NCBI RefSeq assembly: GCF_014697475.1
Contig: NZ_JACJRV010000011.1
Coordinates: forward strand, 92,755-156,754
From: Nostoc sp. FACHB-152
GTDB lineage: Bacteria > Cyanobacteriota > Cyanobacteriia > Cyanobacteriales > Nostocaceae
DNA length: 64,000 bases
Direction of reading: 5' to 3'
The translations under genes were made by a program, and so were the position numbers. Below are positions 18,050 through 26,891 of the stretch, in pieces. Within the stretch, counting starts at the first letter, position 1. Every line of letters starts with the position of its first letter. The notes beneath the pieces are model-generated. The model did no database searches. It worked only from the letters and a program-made list of their open reading frames with translations, and was not told where the DNA came from.

Positions 18050-19012
18050 TTACTTCACTGCTAAAATCTCTTGCGATCGCTCAATATTTTTCCGCACAGA
18101 TTGAGCCGAAGTATGCAAAGCTTTGCTTTCACTATCGCTGAGATTTAATTCCAAAATACTCTCAATTCCACCGCAACCTAAGCGACAAGGAACACCAATT
18201 ACCACATCTTCTAAACCATATTCACCTTGTAAATAAGTCGCAATTGGTAACAGCCGCGATTGATTTAATAATATTGATTCCACCATCACACTTGTTGCAG
18301 ATGCCGGAGCAAAAAATGCGCCACCTGTCTGCATTAATTCCACAATTTCTGCGCCACCGTTTCGGGTTCTTTCTACTAAGCGATCAATTGTAGCCTCATC
18401 TAATAATTCAGTAATCGGAACACCATTAACAGTCGCATAACGAGATAACGGAACCATTAAATCGCCATGACTACCTAACACCATCGCCTTCACATCAGCA
18501 GGTAAAACTCCCAATTCTAAAGCGATGAAAGTTTCAAAGCGGGCTGAGTCTAAAACACCAGCCATACCCATAATGCGATTACGAGGTAAACCTGTGGCTT
18601 GCCAAGCCAAATAAGTCATCACATCTAAAGGGTTGGTGACGACAATAAAAATCGCATTGGGAGAATGTGCGATCGCATTTTTTGCTGCTTCAACTACTAT
18701 CTGGGCGTTGGTTCTCAGCAAATCATCCCGACTCATCCCCGGCTTACGAGGAAGTCCGGCGGTAATCACCACAATTTCCGAACCAGCAGTATCAGCATAA
18801 TTATTTGTGCCGACAATCTGACGATTGTGCAGCTCTATCGCTCTCGCCTCTAATAAATCCAGTGCCAATCCTTGAGGCATACCCTCAACGATATCAAGTA
18901 ATACCACATCTGCTAAATTTTTCTCGGCAACACGTTGGGCGAGAGTGCTACCAACTCTACCAGCACCAACGATAGTGACACGCGGTAAATGGCAAGCAAT
19001 AGGAGAAGACAT
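18050..19012 (-). CDS. mdh: Malate dehydrogenase
   Basis: The 320-residue enzyme interconverts malate and oxaloacetate with NAD. The Rossmann motif VGAGRVGSTLA is at residues 11-21, and the Asp ending strand 2 (VVLLDIVEG) indicates NAD preference. VVTNPLDVMTYLAW and the catalytic His in VLGSHGDLMVPL follow. Length and motifs fit the LDH-like malate dehydrogenases of cyanobacteria. A lactate dehydrogenase is less likely because the Arg-rich malate loop pattern (GLPRKPGMSRDDLL) is present. Confidence 0.94.
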   Translation of the reverse strand: MSSPIACHLPRVTIVGAGRVGSTLAQRVAEKNLADVVLLDIVEGMPQGLALDLLEARAIELHNRQIVGTNNYADTAGSEIVVITAGLPRKPGMSRDDLLRTNAQIVVEAAKNAIAHSPNAIFIVVTNPLDVMTYLAWQATGLPRNRIMGMAGVLDSARFETFIALELGVLPADVKAMVLGSHGDLMVPLSRYATVNGVPITELLDEATIDRLVERTRNGGAEIVELMQTGGAFFAPASATSVMVESILLNQSRLLPIATYLQGEYGLEDVVIGVPCRLGCGGIESILELNLSDSESKALHTSAQSVRKNIERSQEILAVK

Positions 19013-19232
19013 AATTAGTTAGTAATTTAATAAATAAATCTCAGCGTACCCTCGCGTTACCTCAGCGTTTCTCGGCGTTGAAAAACTTTACGTACAACTA
19101 TATATAGTAGAAATATAGTAGAAAACTGCGATCGCCACTTTAGAAGCTGGGTAAACGGTGGGCATAGCCCACCTATAATTGTGATTTCTCAGAAGCTCGT
19201 CAACCACATCCTTTAGTCAGAGGATGCGATGT

Positions 19233-19448
19233 TTACTTAAATCCTTCTAGTTGATCTAAGCGTAACCAAATATTGGGTGTTGGTACTTGTCCAAACTTTA
19301 TCAAAGCATAATCACCCTTGATATCCACAACTTCCCCCGCCGTTTCAAACATATAACTAGGAAAGCGAGTATCACTAGCCTTAGCTTCTAAACTATTTTC
19401 CAGCTTTTCACGCACAGCACGAACTAAATCGCCTCTTTTGACTGGCAT
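19233..19448 (-). CDS. ndhO: NAD(P)H-quinone oxidoreductase subunit O
   Basis: NdhO is a small peripheral subunit of the cyanobacterial NDH-1 complex on thylakoids. The 71 residues from the ATG at 19446-19448 begin [20 protein letters not shown] and contain the SH3-like core [17 protein letters not shown], ending [11 protein letters not shown] longer frame extends 21 residues further upstream but has a weaker start; AGAGGGGAAT precedes the chosen ATG. NdhO modulates NDH-1 activity in cyclic electron flow. It is monocistronic. Confidence 0.93.
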   Translation of the reverse strand: MPVKRGDLVRAVREKLENSLEAKASDTRFPSYMFETAGEVVDIKGDYALIKFGQVPTPNIWLRLDQLEGFK

Positions 19449-19739
19449 AAATTCCCCTCTTATATTTGCAGATTGTCTCATAGAGGATTTTAGCTTGCAC
19501 CAATATGCCAAATCTCACAGCGATCGCTTTGACACATTGAATTTATTCATTGCAATCTATATGAAATAGCAATTACTCCCATGTAACAGTAGGGTGTGTT
19601 GTCGCGTAGCGCAACGCACCATTCAAGATTTTCGGTACGTTAGGACGTTCCGCCCATAAACCCTCTACCTACATAATTACGAATTACGTTAGCGAAGCGG
19701 TAGCGAGCCTGCGAGCGTCATTACGAACTACGAATTATT
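19449..19739. repeat. Spacer made of dispersed repeats
   Basis: The region contains GTGTGTTGTCGCGTAGCGCAACGCACC-like sequence (about 19590-19620), with GGTG..TGTTG pairing to CAAC..CACC. It also has TTACGTTAGCGAAGCGGTAGCGAGCC and flanking AATTACG/CGAATT pieces at 19670-19738. These are dispersed spacer repeats of Nostocales. No gene was seen. Confidence 0.55.
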
Positions 19740-20573
19740 TCAACGCTGACATTGGGGACAGAAGTGACTAGAACGCCCAGCTAATCTAGTTCGCTGAATA
19801 ACATTACTACAAACTCGGCAAGGTTCCCCAGTGCGGTTGTACACCCAAGCAACACCGCCATAGTTACCGTTGATCCCCTGAACATTCAGGAAGTTACTAA
19901 ACGTCGTACCGCCAGCCGCAATACTGGTTTCTAACACTTCAATGATGACTTTGCGTAACTGTTCAATTTGTTCTAATTTCAAATCTGTACACAGGGTTTC
20001 TGGCAAAACTCCACATTTAAATAATGCTTCATCGGCGTATATATTACCTAATCCCGCCACTACAGATTGATCTAACAATGCTGTTTTAATGGGACGACGG
20101 CGTTTTTGCAGTTTAGCCGCCAGATATTCGACAGTGAAATCTGGTGAGAATGGGTCAGCAGCTAGTTTGGCTAAACCAGTAATTACACTTTCTACCGCAA
20201 CTTTAGGCGGAACCCACCACATTTGGCCGAAGGTGCGTTGGTCAACAAAGCGCAATTCTTGTTGATCCCCAAAAAATACTCTGACTCTTGTGTGCTTGTG
20301 CAATGGTTCATCAGGATGCAGCCATAATAATTGACCAGTCATCCGCAGATGTACGCCAAGGTAGCCAGCAGAAGAAAGTTCCGCAAGCAAATATTTACCA
20401 CGACGATGCCAACTGGTAATGGCACTGTCTTTAATTCCATGAATAAACTCTTCAACAGAAAACGGGTAGGCGATGGTGCGGTTTAGCAACACATCTCCAC
20501 CCGTAATGTTTTGATTCAGGGTCAATTGATTAAGACCCCTGCGGACTGTTTCAACTTCAGGCAGTTCAGGCAT
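19740..20573 (-). CDS. mutM: Formamidopyrimidine-DNA glycosylase
   Basis: MutM/Fpg removes oxidised purines such as 8-oxoguanine and cleaves the abasic site. The 277 residues start MPELPEVETVRRGL, giving the catalytic N-terminal Pro and Glu after Met removal. The conserved Lys lies in WHRRGKYLL. The helix-two-turn-helix is QSVVAGLGNIYADEALF. A C-terminal zinc finger is formed by CRVC and CPQC. All active-site features are intact. Confidence 0.97.
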   Translation of the reverse strand: MPELPEVETVRRGLNQLTLNQNITGGDVLLNRTIAYPFSVEEFIHGIKDSAITSWHRRGKYLLAELSSAGYLGVHLRMTGQLLWLHPDEPLHKHTRVRVFFGDQQELRFVDQRTFGQMWWVPPKVAVESVITGLAKLAADPFSPDFTVEYLAAKLQKRRRPIKTALLDQSVVAGLGNIYADEALFKCGVLPETLCTDLKLEQIEQLRKVIIEVLETSIAAGGTTFSNFLNVQGINGNYGGVAWVYNRTGEPCRVCSNVIQRTRLAGRSSHFCPQCQR

Positions 20574-20814
20574 TGGAACTGATCAAGCAAGCAATTTATC
20601 TAGGGGGCAGGGAAGATGAGGGAGTAAGTATGTATATACCTTTCGGTGGATATCTATTCTATCTCAAAGAAACCGTAAATACCCGCAGGGCAGTTTCTTG
20701 GCGGTAGAGTAGGCTGATATGAAGCATGGCAGGATTGAAAGTTCACGCTTCGTTCTACATACTTAAAGCTTCCCTTCATCATCCCATTAAAAAACCCCTA
20801 TTTGGCTTTGCTGC

Positions 20815-21027
20815 TTATTTTTTGGGTTTAGCCTTGGGTGCTTCTGTTTCGACTAATTCATCTAACGCAAAGTTATTTGTATTAATACCAGCGTAATTTA
20901 CCCGCTCAAAACGGACGATTACAGGGTATTTGATGCCGCTTTGGTCGATAGAAGCTACGGTGCCTACATCTTGGAACCAGTAGGATTCTGGGCGGAGAAC
21001 ACGGACTTTAGAACCACGTTGAACCAT
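20815..21027 (-). CDS. psaE: Photosystem I reaction centre subunit IV
   Basis: PsaE is a stromal-side PSI subunit that helps dock ferredoxin. The 70-residue protein has the SH3-like fold sequence [19 protein letters not shown], the strands [14 protein letters not shown], and a Lys/Pro/Ala-rich tail (EAPKAKPKK). Length and sequence are standard for cyanobacteria. It is a single gene. Confidence 0.98.
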   Translation of the reverse strand: MVQRGSKVRVLRPESYWFQDVGTVASIDQSGIKYPVIVRFERVNYAGINTNNFALDELVETEAPKAKPKK

Positions 21028-21330
21028 GATTATCTTCCCTTTTAGTTATCAATGGCCGATGTATATGGCTAATTGATTTCACTCTACAACCTGAAGGTCG
21101 CTGCTAGAGGGTTTGTTAAGTTATTTGTCATTAGTCATTAGTCATTGGTCAAAGGTCAATAGTCAGGATTTACTCTCCCCTGCTCCCCTGCCCCTCTGCT
21201 CCCCTGCCCATATCTACCTCTCGTTAGGTTCCACGAGAAAGTCTCATACCTAGAATAGGGTTAGACCCTTCTTGACAAAGTACCAACGATGGAATAAGGT
21301 CGTTCGCAAATAGACATTTTAAGGAAAACC
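21028..21330. other. psaE upstream region with tandem repeat
   Basis: TCATTAGTCATTAGTCATTGG and related heptamers lie at about 21126-21165, then a C-rich CCCCTGC block at 21176-21210. The region between 21028 and 21110 probably holds the psaE leader. No additional gene was seen. Confidence 0.5.
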
Positions 21331-21915
21331 TTATGTTCGTTTCAAAACAAACACACTACCCTCGTTACCCCTGCCGATTCGGAGATCATCATCTATATAA
21401 GTGATGTCTAACCAGCCTTGTTGGTTTTCGCTTTTGATAGGCACATCAATTCCCGTAAACTTTTTACCTGATTCAATTTGGTGGATAAAATTTTCTGGAG
21501 AATTGTAGTCAATTAGACGTTGCAAACCTACAATGGATCGATTAAATTTTACTTGGACTCGACGACCCGAAACTGGCTCAAATTTAGCTGCTACACTGAC
21601 TAATCCTTCGAGATAAGGTAAGCCATAAATTTCAGCAATATTGTAAACGCTGGTAGTTTCTACCCGAATACATTGATAAATTTGACCGAGTTTACAAAAA
21701 GGTAAACGATCTAAGTTTAAAAGAGCTTTGCTAGTGGTATAAAGTAAGAGCCAATTCCCATCTAGCAAGTTACCAGCTTCCACTGGACGCGGTGTTGGAT
21801 TAAGGTCTTCTAAATTAGCGATCGCCGCTAAAATTGCTTGTTTCTGTGGCTCACTAGCCAGCAAACCGCGATTTGTCGGAGCGATCGCATCGATTAAAGC
21901 CGCCTTTCCCATCAT
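21331..21915 (-). CDS. PAP/fibrillin family protein
   Basis: The 194-residue protein resembles plastid-lipid-associated (fibrillin) proteins, which are lipocalin-like and associate with thylakoids or lipid globules. Markers are LDGNWLLLYTTSKALLNLDRLP near residue 50 and the C-terminal LDITYIDDDLRIGRGNEGSVFVLKR. In cyanobacteria these proteins affect photosynthetic membrane stability under stress. It lacks a signal peptide. The ligand is unknown. Confidence 0.88.
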   Translation of the reverse strand: MMGKAALIDAIAPTNRGLLASEPQKQAILAAIANLEDLNPTPRPVEAGNLLDGNWLLLYTTSKALLNLDRLPFCKLGQIYQCIRVETTSVYNIAEIYGLPYLEGLVSVAAKFEPVSGRRVQVKFNRSIVGLQRLIDYNSPENFIHQIESGKKFTGIDVPIKSENQQGWLDITYIDDDLRIGRGNEGSVFVLKRT

Positions 21916-22165
21916 TGTTAATTACCCCAAATCAAGAATGTGTAAACTTCATCCACCTTAAGTTCGATATTGATGACCTATGTATAAAGCTGAAAAAATA
22001 CTCAGAATTTATATCTACCTGTAGTACCAATATTAAATAAAATATTTTTGCTAACTTACGGATTTAAGCTGACAACACTTGAATTGATTAATAACTAAAT
22101 TATTACGTTTCAAGTGATAGACTGCTTAATGTCTAGTTACATTAACAATTTGTTTCTTCGTCGAT

Positions 22166-22408
22166 ATGTTGAATTCTCCCTTACGTGAAGAACCCCGCAA
22201 CCAACGTGCTGCCGTAATTCCATTAAAACAAGAGTCCTCCCTTTTAGATTGGTTGCAATCCCACGGTCGTTTGATAGCGCGTGATGTTCATGAACCTGAT
22301 TTTTCTGAAGAAGAAAACGAAGAAATATCAGATTTTCTCGGTGGAGAAGACGGCATTGCTGACTACCTTGATGATGATGACGACGAAATAGCTATTGAAG
22401 AAGATTAG
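22166..22408 (+). CDS. DUF3134 family small acidic protein
   Basis: This 80-residue protein has the conserved N-terminal block LREEPRNQRAAVIPLKQESS followed by LLDWLQSHGRLIAR, then a very acidic tail (DYLDDDDDEIAIEED). I assign it to DUF3134, a cyanobacteria-restricted family without known function. It lies 78 bp before mraY and may be co-transcribed with it. Confidence 0.82.
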   Translation: MLNSPLREEPRNQRAAVIPLKQESSLLDWLQSHGRLIARDVHEPDFSEEENEEISDFLGGEDGIADYLDDDDDEIAIEED

Positions 22409-22486
22409 TCTGCTGAGGCTAGGGACTTGGTGATAGCTGTCGTCCCTGTAATTAAATTTTGTAGTGTGGAGTGAAGGGAAGAATCT

Positions 22487-23590
22487 GTGGACGCTAAATT
22501 ATCTCCTAACCAAGGATTGAACATTTCTGGTATCGGTCTTGCTTCTATCTTAGCCACCGGGCTAGGTTTAGCAGCAGTAATTTGTGATTGGCTGGGCAAT
22601 AGAATGCCTTGGCAAGGTATGTCACTCACCATGCCTTTGCTGTTGTGTGCGGTGATTTCGGCGGCTGTGGGCTATGTAGTAGTACCTCTATTACAAGCAC
22701 TCAAAACTGGACAAATTATCCGCGAAGATGGCCCCCAAGCTCATTTGAAAAAAGCAGGCACACCAACAATGGGTGGGATATTCTTCATCCCTGTTGCTGC
22801 GATCGTTGCCTGTATAATGTCTAATTTCGCCACAGAGGTTGTTGCAGTCTCCGCATTAACCCTCAGCTATGGCTTTATCGGTTGGATTGATGACTGGCAA
22901 ATTCTGCGCCGGAAATCAAATAAAGGTATTTCTCCCAAGATGAAACTAGCTTTGCAAATCGGTTTTGCAGCCCTGTTTTGTCTATGGTTAATGTTTAATC
23001 AACCTTCTAATATTACTAGTATAGCTTTGCCTTGGGTGAGCTTTGCACTGCCTTTAGGTTTCCTATTCTGGCCTCTGGCAGGGTTTGTTCTGGTGGCAGA
23101 GAGTAATGCAACTAATTTAACTGACGGTATTGATGGACTAGCTGGCGGAACTGTAGCGATCGCACTTTTAGCGTTAGGTGCTGTAGTTGCCCCAACTTCC
23201 CTACCATTGATGGTATTCTGTGCAGCGTTAAGCGGCAGTTGCTTAGGTTTCTTGGCACACAACCGCAACCCAGCCCGTGTATTCATGGGTGACACTGGTT
23301 CCTTGGCGTTGGGTGGTGCTTTAGCTGCTGTGGCACTATTAACTAACAGTTTGGTAGCATTATTTATTCTCAGTGGTATCTTCTTTGTCGAAACACTGTC
23401 TGTAATGGCGCAAGTTGCTTATTATAAAGCTACTAAAGGCCCAGATGGTAAAGGCAAACGTTTATTTAGAATGGCACCTTTACATCATCATTTAGAGTTG
23501 GGTGGCTGGTCAGAATTACAAGTTGTGGCTGTATTTTATATCATCGCTGCGATTTTAGCTGTACTTTGTTTAGCGATCGCACCTTTCTAA
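22487..23590 (+). CDS. mraY: Phospho-MurNAc-pentapeptide translocase
   Basis: MraY transfers phospho-MurNAc-pentapeptide to undecaprenyl phosphate, forming lipid I at the inner membrane. The 367-residue protein starts at GTG and has about ten hydrophobic segments. Signature motifs are GPQAHLKKAGTPTMGG (around residue 82), the Asp pair in GFIGWIDDW, NLTDGIDGLAGG and FMGDTGSLALGG, ending with FRMAPLHHHLELGGW. The catalytic Asp and His residues are present. Confidence 0.97.
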   Translation: MDAKLSPNQGLNISGIGLASILATGLGLAAVICDWLGNRMPWQGMSLTMPLLLCAVISAAVGYVVVPLLQALKTGQIIREDGPQAHLKKAGTPTMGGIFFIPVAAIVACIMSNFATEVVAVSALTLSYGFIGWIDDWQILRRKSNKGISPKMKLALQIGFAALFCLWLMFNQPSNITSIALPWVSFALPLGFLFWPLAGFVLVAESNATNLTDGIDGLAGGTVAIALLALGAVVAPTSLPLMVFCAALSGSCLGFLAHNRNPARVFMGDTGSLALGGALAAVALLTNSLVALFILSGIFFVETLSVMAQVAYYKATKGPDGKGKRLFRMAPLHHHLELGGWSELQVVAVFYIIAAILAVLCLAIAPF

Positions 23591-23614
23591 AAATCTTTAA
23601 AAACCTGATTTAAC

Positions 23615-23648
23615 AAAAAGAACCCTGAAGATTTCAGGGTTCTTTTTT
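23615..23648 (+). terminator. Rho-independent terminator of mraY
   Basis: The stem AAAAAGAACCCTGAA (23615-23629) pairs with TTCAGGGTTCTTTTTT after a 3-nt loop, ending in a T-run. It is directly downstream of mraY. Confidence 0.9.
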
Positions 23649-23862
23649 ATTTGAATGAAGTGAATAATTTCAATTGAATTTGAATAGAATTCACACAAAG
23701 CAATTCTAAACTTTTTCTTTTTCTTCGATGTTCTAAAATAGCTGAATTTCAGAGGCTATATTTTGAGTTAGTTCTTTATTCATCGGTAAGTTTTTATTGG
23801 TATTTTGCCTAAGCTATCAACACAATCTACAACCATTTTTCAGTCAAATCTGCTATCAGTTC

Positions 23863-24366
23863 CTATTTTTGCATCTGACTTACTAAATGAGTCAGTTCAG
23901 GTAAAATTAGCTTTTCCATACCTAACCGCACAGCATTACTAGAACCAGGAAGAGAGAAGATTAATTTATTTTGATAAATACCTGCGACAGCACGTGAAGC
24001 GATCGCACGGGAACCAATTTCTTGATAACTTAAAAATCTAAATAACTCTCCAAATCCTGGTAGAGTTTTTTCTAATAATTTTTCAATAGCATCGTAAGTG
24101 GTATCTCTGGGTGCAATACCTGTGCCACCATTAAAAATTACTGCATCCACATTGCCACTTTTACCCAGCAATTGGATTTGTTCTTGTATCTGCGCTGGTT
24201 CATCTTTGATAATTGCGTAGGCTGCGATCGCATGGTTAGCATCTAACAATAATTGTTTGATCAGCTGACCACTTTTGTCTGTTTCTTGGTTGCGTGTATC
24301 GCTAACGGTAACAACAGCACAATTCACTGTCATTTCTACCGCATCTGGATGGGGTTTTTGCGTCAT
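23863..24366 (-). CDS. moaB: Molybdenum cofactor biosynthesis protein B
   Basis: From the ATG at 24364-24366 the protein has 167 residues and starts MTQKPHPDAVEMTVNCAVV. A longer frame to 24531 runs through GAAGTATGAAG-type repeats and is rejected. Motifs TVSDTRNQETDKSG and FNGGTGIAPRDTTYDAIEKL belong to the MoaB/MogA molybdopterin-binding fold, which adenylates molybdopterin during Moco synthesis. IASRAVAGI and SLPGSSNAVRLGM near the end also match. No other Moco gene is nearby. Confidence 0.93.
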   Translation of the reverse strand: MTQKPHPDAVEMTVNCAVVTVSDTRNQETDKSGQLIKQLLLDANHAIAAYAIIKDEPAQIQEQIQLLGKSGNVDAVIFNGGTGIAPRDTTYDAIEKLLEKTLPGFGELFRFLSYQEIGSRAIASRAVAGIYQNKLIFSLPGSSNAVRLGMEKLILPELTHLVSQMQK

Positions 24367-24524
24367 CTGAGGGAAGGATGAAGTATGAAGGCTCAAGGAT
24401 GAATAAATATATCTTTTATTGTTCACCCTAAAATTAATCCGAGCAAGCAGATTTATCTTTGACAGAAAATCAACGTGGAGTCTCCTTGTTGCAATCCGCA
24501 TAATAAGTATGGAGTTGATTTCAT

Positions 24525-24560
24525 ACTTCACACTTCACACTTCATACTTCATACTTCATT
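24525..24560. repeat. Tandem ACTTCATACTTCAC repeat
   Basis: Five near-identical 8- to 9-bp units of TACTTCA/CACTTCA lie in a row. Inverse-orientation copies (GAAGTATGAAG) are at 24375-24395. It is a dispersed short tandem repeat between moaB and psb28. Confidence 0.75.
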
Positions 24561-24567
24561 TGATTGC

Positions 24568-24903
24568 TTAAGATTTACTGAAACCTAAATCGTTTTGTTC
24601 AGCATATCTTTCCATGAAGCGCATAAAGCGATCCCACTCGTCAGGAGATTTCATAATATGAACAGCTTCTAAGGCTTCTGGTCTACCGTTGATAAATCTA
24701 GCCTTGACTTCGCGGGTAATTATTTCGCCTTCCTCGTCAATCATATACATCCCAGTGACATCTTCGGTGCTACCTTGATCTAAGGCTTTAGGATTTGTAA
24801 AAATAAAGGTTGCTGTACCAGTATCACCACTGCGCGATCGCGTTAAACGTACATCTGGTACTACATCTTCGTCAATACCTCTAGAAAACTGGATTTTTGC
24901 CAT
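24568..24903 (-). CDS. psb28: Photosystem II assembly protein Psb28
   Basis: The 111-residue protein matches Psb28, an assembly factor that binds PSII intermediates near cytochrome b559 and supports chlorophyll-protein synthesis. It starts [20 protein letters not shown] and contains [25 protein letters not shown] and [19 protein letters not shown]. Length is normal. It is in a minus-strand group with moaB, dtd and cobW, but spacers with repeats separate them. Confidence 0.96.
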   Translation of the reverse strand: MAKIQFSRGIDEDVVPDVRLTRSRSGDTGTATFIFTNPKALDQGSTEDVTGMYMIDEEGEIITREVKARFINGRPEALEAVHIMKSPDEWDRFMRFMERYAEQNDLGFSKS

Positions 24904-25031
24904 GATGAAAGAATTTAAAGTTTTGTGATCGTTGATTTAATATTCTCTCATCATTTAGAACTCAGTAGTCTATGAAGTCTGAAGTCTGAAATTTTGTTCT
25001 TCTGGCTTCTGCCTTTTGACCATTGACCAAG

Positions 25032-25475
25032 TTACCTTTCCAAAAATAAAGTTACAGGGCCGTCATTTTCAATAGAGACTTGCATCATTGCACCGAATTT
25101 ACCTGTTTCTACACGCAAACCACTGGCGCGTAAATTGGTCACAAAGCTGTTATACAAATCTTCTGCGGTTTGAGGCGGTGCAGAACGGTCAAAAGAAGGA
25201 CGGCGACCTTTGCGACAGTCACCGTAAAGAGTGAATTGACTCACTACTAACAACTCACCGTTAATTTCTTGTACAGATTTTTGCCATCTGTCTCCACCTT
25301 CCTCATCAGGAAACAGTCGCAATTCTAAGCATTTACGCGCCATCCAGTCGAGTTCTGCATCTGTGTCAGTATCGGCAATACCTACGAGTAAATTTAATCC
25401 TCGTCCAATTTTGCCAATGATTTCACCATTAACAGTAACTTGAGATGATTTTACTCGCTGGATGAGAACGCGCAT
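25032..25475 (-). CDS. dtd: D-aminoacyl-tRNA deacylase
   Basis: Dtd hydrolyses D-amino acids from mischarged tRNA. The 147 residues from the ATG at 25473-25475 start [18 protein letters not shown]. The frame extends 10 residues further upstream into a TCATTAGTCATTTG repeat, so the shorter start is favoured. The active-site motif [17 protein letters not shown] and the C-terminal [11 protein letters not shown] are present; the family's Gly-cisPro pair is in the latter. Confidence 0.95.
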   Translation of the reverse strand: MRVLIQRVKSSQVTVNGEIIGKIGRGLNLLVGIADTDTDAELDWMARKCLELRLFPDEEGGDRWQKSVQEINGELLVVSQFTLYGDCRKGRRPSFDRSAPPQTAEDLYNSFVTNLRASGLRVETGKFGAMMQVSIENDGPVTLFLER

Positions 25476-25489
25476 AATGGTCATCAGCC

Positions 25490-25556
25490 CTTTGTCATTA
25501 GTCATTTGTCCTTTGTTATTTTAATAACTAATGACCAATAACTAATGACTAATGAC
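25490..25556. repeat. Heptamer repeat block between dtd and the CobW gene
   Basis: TCATTAGTCATTTGTCCTTTG and inverted copies (ACTAATGACCAATAACTAATG) form an imperfect hairpin. This dispersed repeat also occurs at 7550-7596, 21126-21165, 49150-49195 and 61396-61430. Confidence 0.7.
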
Positions 25557-26704
25557 TATTTGCCGAAGCCTTTACCACGACTGACGGAAGGTAAACAAAC
25601 ACAGTTTTCTAATTGTGTCATTAATGTTTCACGGTCTAAATTTTGACCAATTAGCACAAGTTGGTTTTTGGGTTCACCTTTCCATTCGTCATCATCTAAG
25701 GTGAAGCGTTTCCCACATAGGTGAAAAATGTGTCGTTTGGGACTTTCATCAAACCACATTACACCTTTGGCGCGGAAAATGTTTGTGGGTAGCTGGTTAT
25801 CAAGGAAATATTGAAACTTCCTGATAGAAAATGGCTTGTCGCTTTGGAAAGATATGGAAGTGAAACCATCATTTTCTAAATGGTCTGAATGATGGTGGTG
25901 ATGGTCGTGGTCGTGATGGTCATGACCGCAGGCTGAATGGTCATGGTCGTGGTGGTCGTGACCGCAGGCTGAATGGTCATGGTCATGGTCGTGATGGTCA
26001 TGATCATGATGTTCATGGTCATGCTCATCAACGGTGTCAAAATATTTATCAGACTCAAATAATCCTACACTGAGAATTAAAGCGAGTGGTATTTGCGATC
26101 GCTGGGTACGCAAAATTCTCGCGCCTTCTTTAACTTCGTTGATTTTTTTCTCTAACTGAGTCAACGTGGCTTCATCAACCAAATCTGTTTTATTCAACAG
26201 AATGATATCACCGTAAGCAATCTGACTATAAGCTGCTTGCGAGTTGAATAAATCTAAGCTGTAGTTAGCTGCATCTACGACAGTGATAATCGAATCTAAA
26301 CGGGTCAAATCCCGCAATTCTGTACCTAAAAATGTTAAGGCTACTGGTAGCGGATCTGCTAATCCAGTAGTTTCTACTACTAAGTAATCTAGCTTCTCTT
26401 CGCGTTCTAATACTTTGTAAACGGCATCAACTAAATCATTATTGATTGTGCAGCAGATACAACCGTTACTTAGCTCCACCATATTATTATTATTTTCATC
26501 GGTGGAGATAATTAACTCGTTGTCAATGCCAATTTCACCAAACTCATTTACCAAAACTGCGGTTTTTAAACCCTGTTGGTTCGTGAGAATATGATTTAGT
26601 AGAGTCGTTTTGCCGCTACCAAGAAATCCAGTAATAATTGTTACTGGTAATCCTTGTTTCGGCGCATTCATGGGTTGAGATTCAGAATTCACTGCTGTTT
26701 GCAT
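25556..26704 (-). CDS. CobW/COG0523 family GTPase with His-rich region
   Basis: The protein has about 382 residues from the ATG at 26704; 6 more are possible. G1 is TGFLGSGKTTLLNHIL. The metal-binding CxCC motif is in SNGCICCTI. The GTPase NKTD is in ILLNKTDLVDEA. A His/Asp-rich insert of about 50 residues contains a 12-residue unit (HDHDHSACGHDH) repeated twice. The C-terminal CobW_C domain includes RAKGVMWFDESPKRHIFHL. Such proteins act as zinc or other metal chaperones. No Zur-type box was found upstream. Confidence 0.93.
   Translation of the reverse strand: MQTAVNSESQPMNAPKQGLPVTIITGFLGSGKTTLLNHILTNQQGLKTAVLVNEFGEIGIDNELIISTDENNNNMVELSNGCICCTINNDLVDAVYKVLEREEKLDYLVVETTGLADPLPVALTFLGTELRDLTRLDSIITVVDAANYSLDLFNSQAAYSQIAYGDIILLNKTDLVDEATLTQLEKKINEVKEGARILRTQRSQIPLALILSVGLFESDKYFDTVDEHDHEHHDHDHHDHDHDHSACGHDHHDHDHSACGHDHHDHDHHHHHSDHLENDGFTSISFQSDKPFSIRKFQYFLDNQLPTNIFRAKGVMWFDESPKRHIFHLCGKRFTLDDDEWKGEPKNQLVLIGQNLDRETLMTQLENCVCLPSVSRGKGFGK
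25924..25995. repeat. 36-bp in-frame repeat encoding a His-rich unit
   Basis: GACCGCAGGCTGAATGGTCA begins at 25924 and again at 25960, a 36-bp spacing equal to 12 codons. The encoded SACGHD unit carries His plus Cys. It lies inside the CobW gene and keeps the frame. Confidence 0.85.
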
Positions 26705-26891
26705 AGCGCGGTTATCAAACAAATCAAAAAATAAAAAACTTCTCTAAGTTGCGGCTGCCACCACTGCTAAATTCAGATTTACAAAAGGTAGCGCAGATAG
26801 TCCAGAAAACACTAGCATAGGGATGCTGGATAAACTTCCCAGCTGTTTAACCCTATTATTGCGTATCCTTCTATTGCCGCATTACTCTGTT

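Noticed and set aside
22405..22632. 75-codon minus-strand frame over the mraY start
   Set aside because: It overlaps the mraY N-terminus and upstream region with no coding support.
25876..26058. Met/Thr/Ile repeat frame on the minus strand
   Set aside because: It is the frame-shifted reading of the His-rich repeat of the CobW gene.
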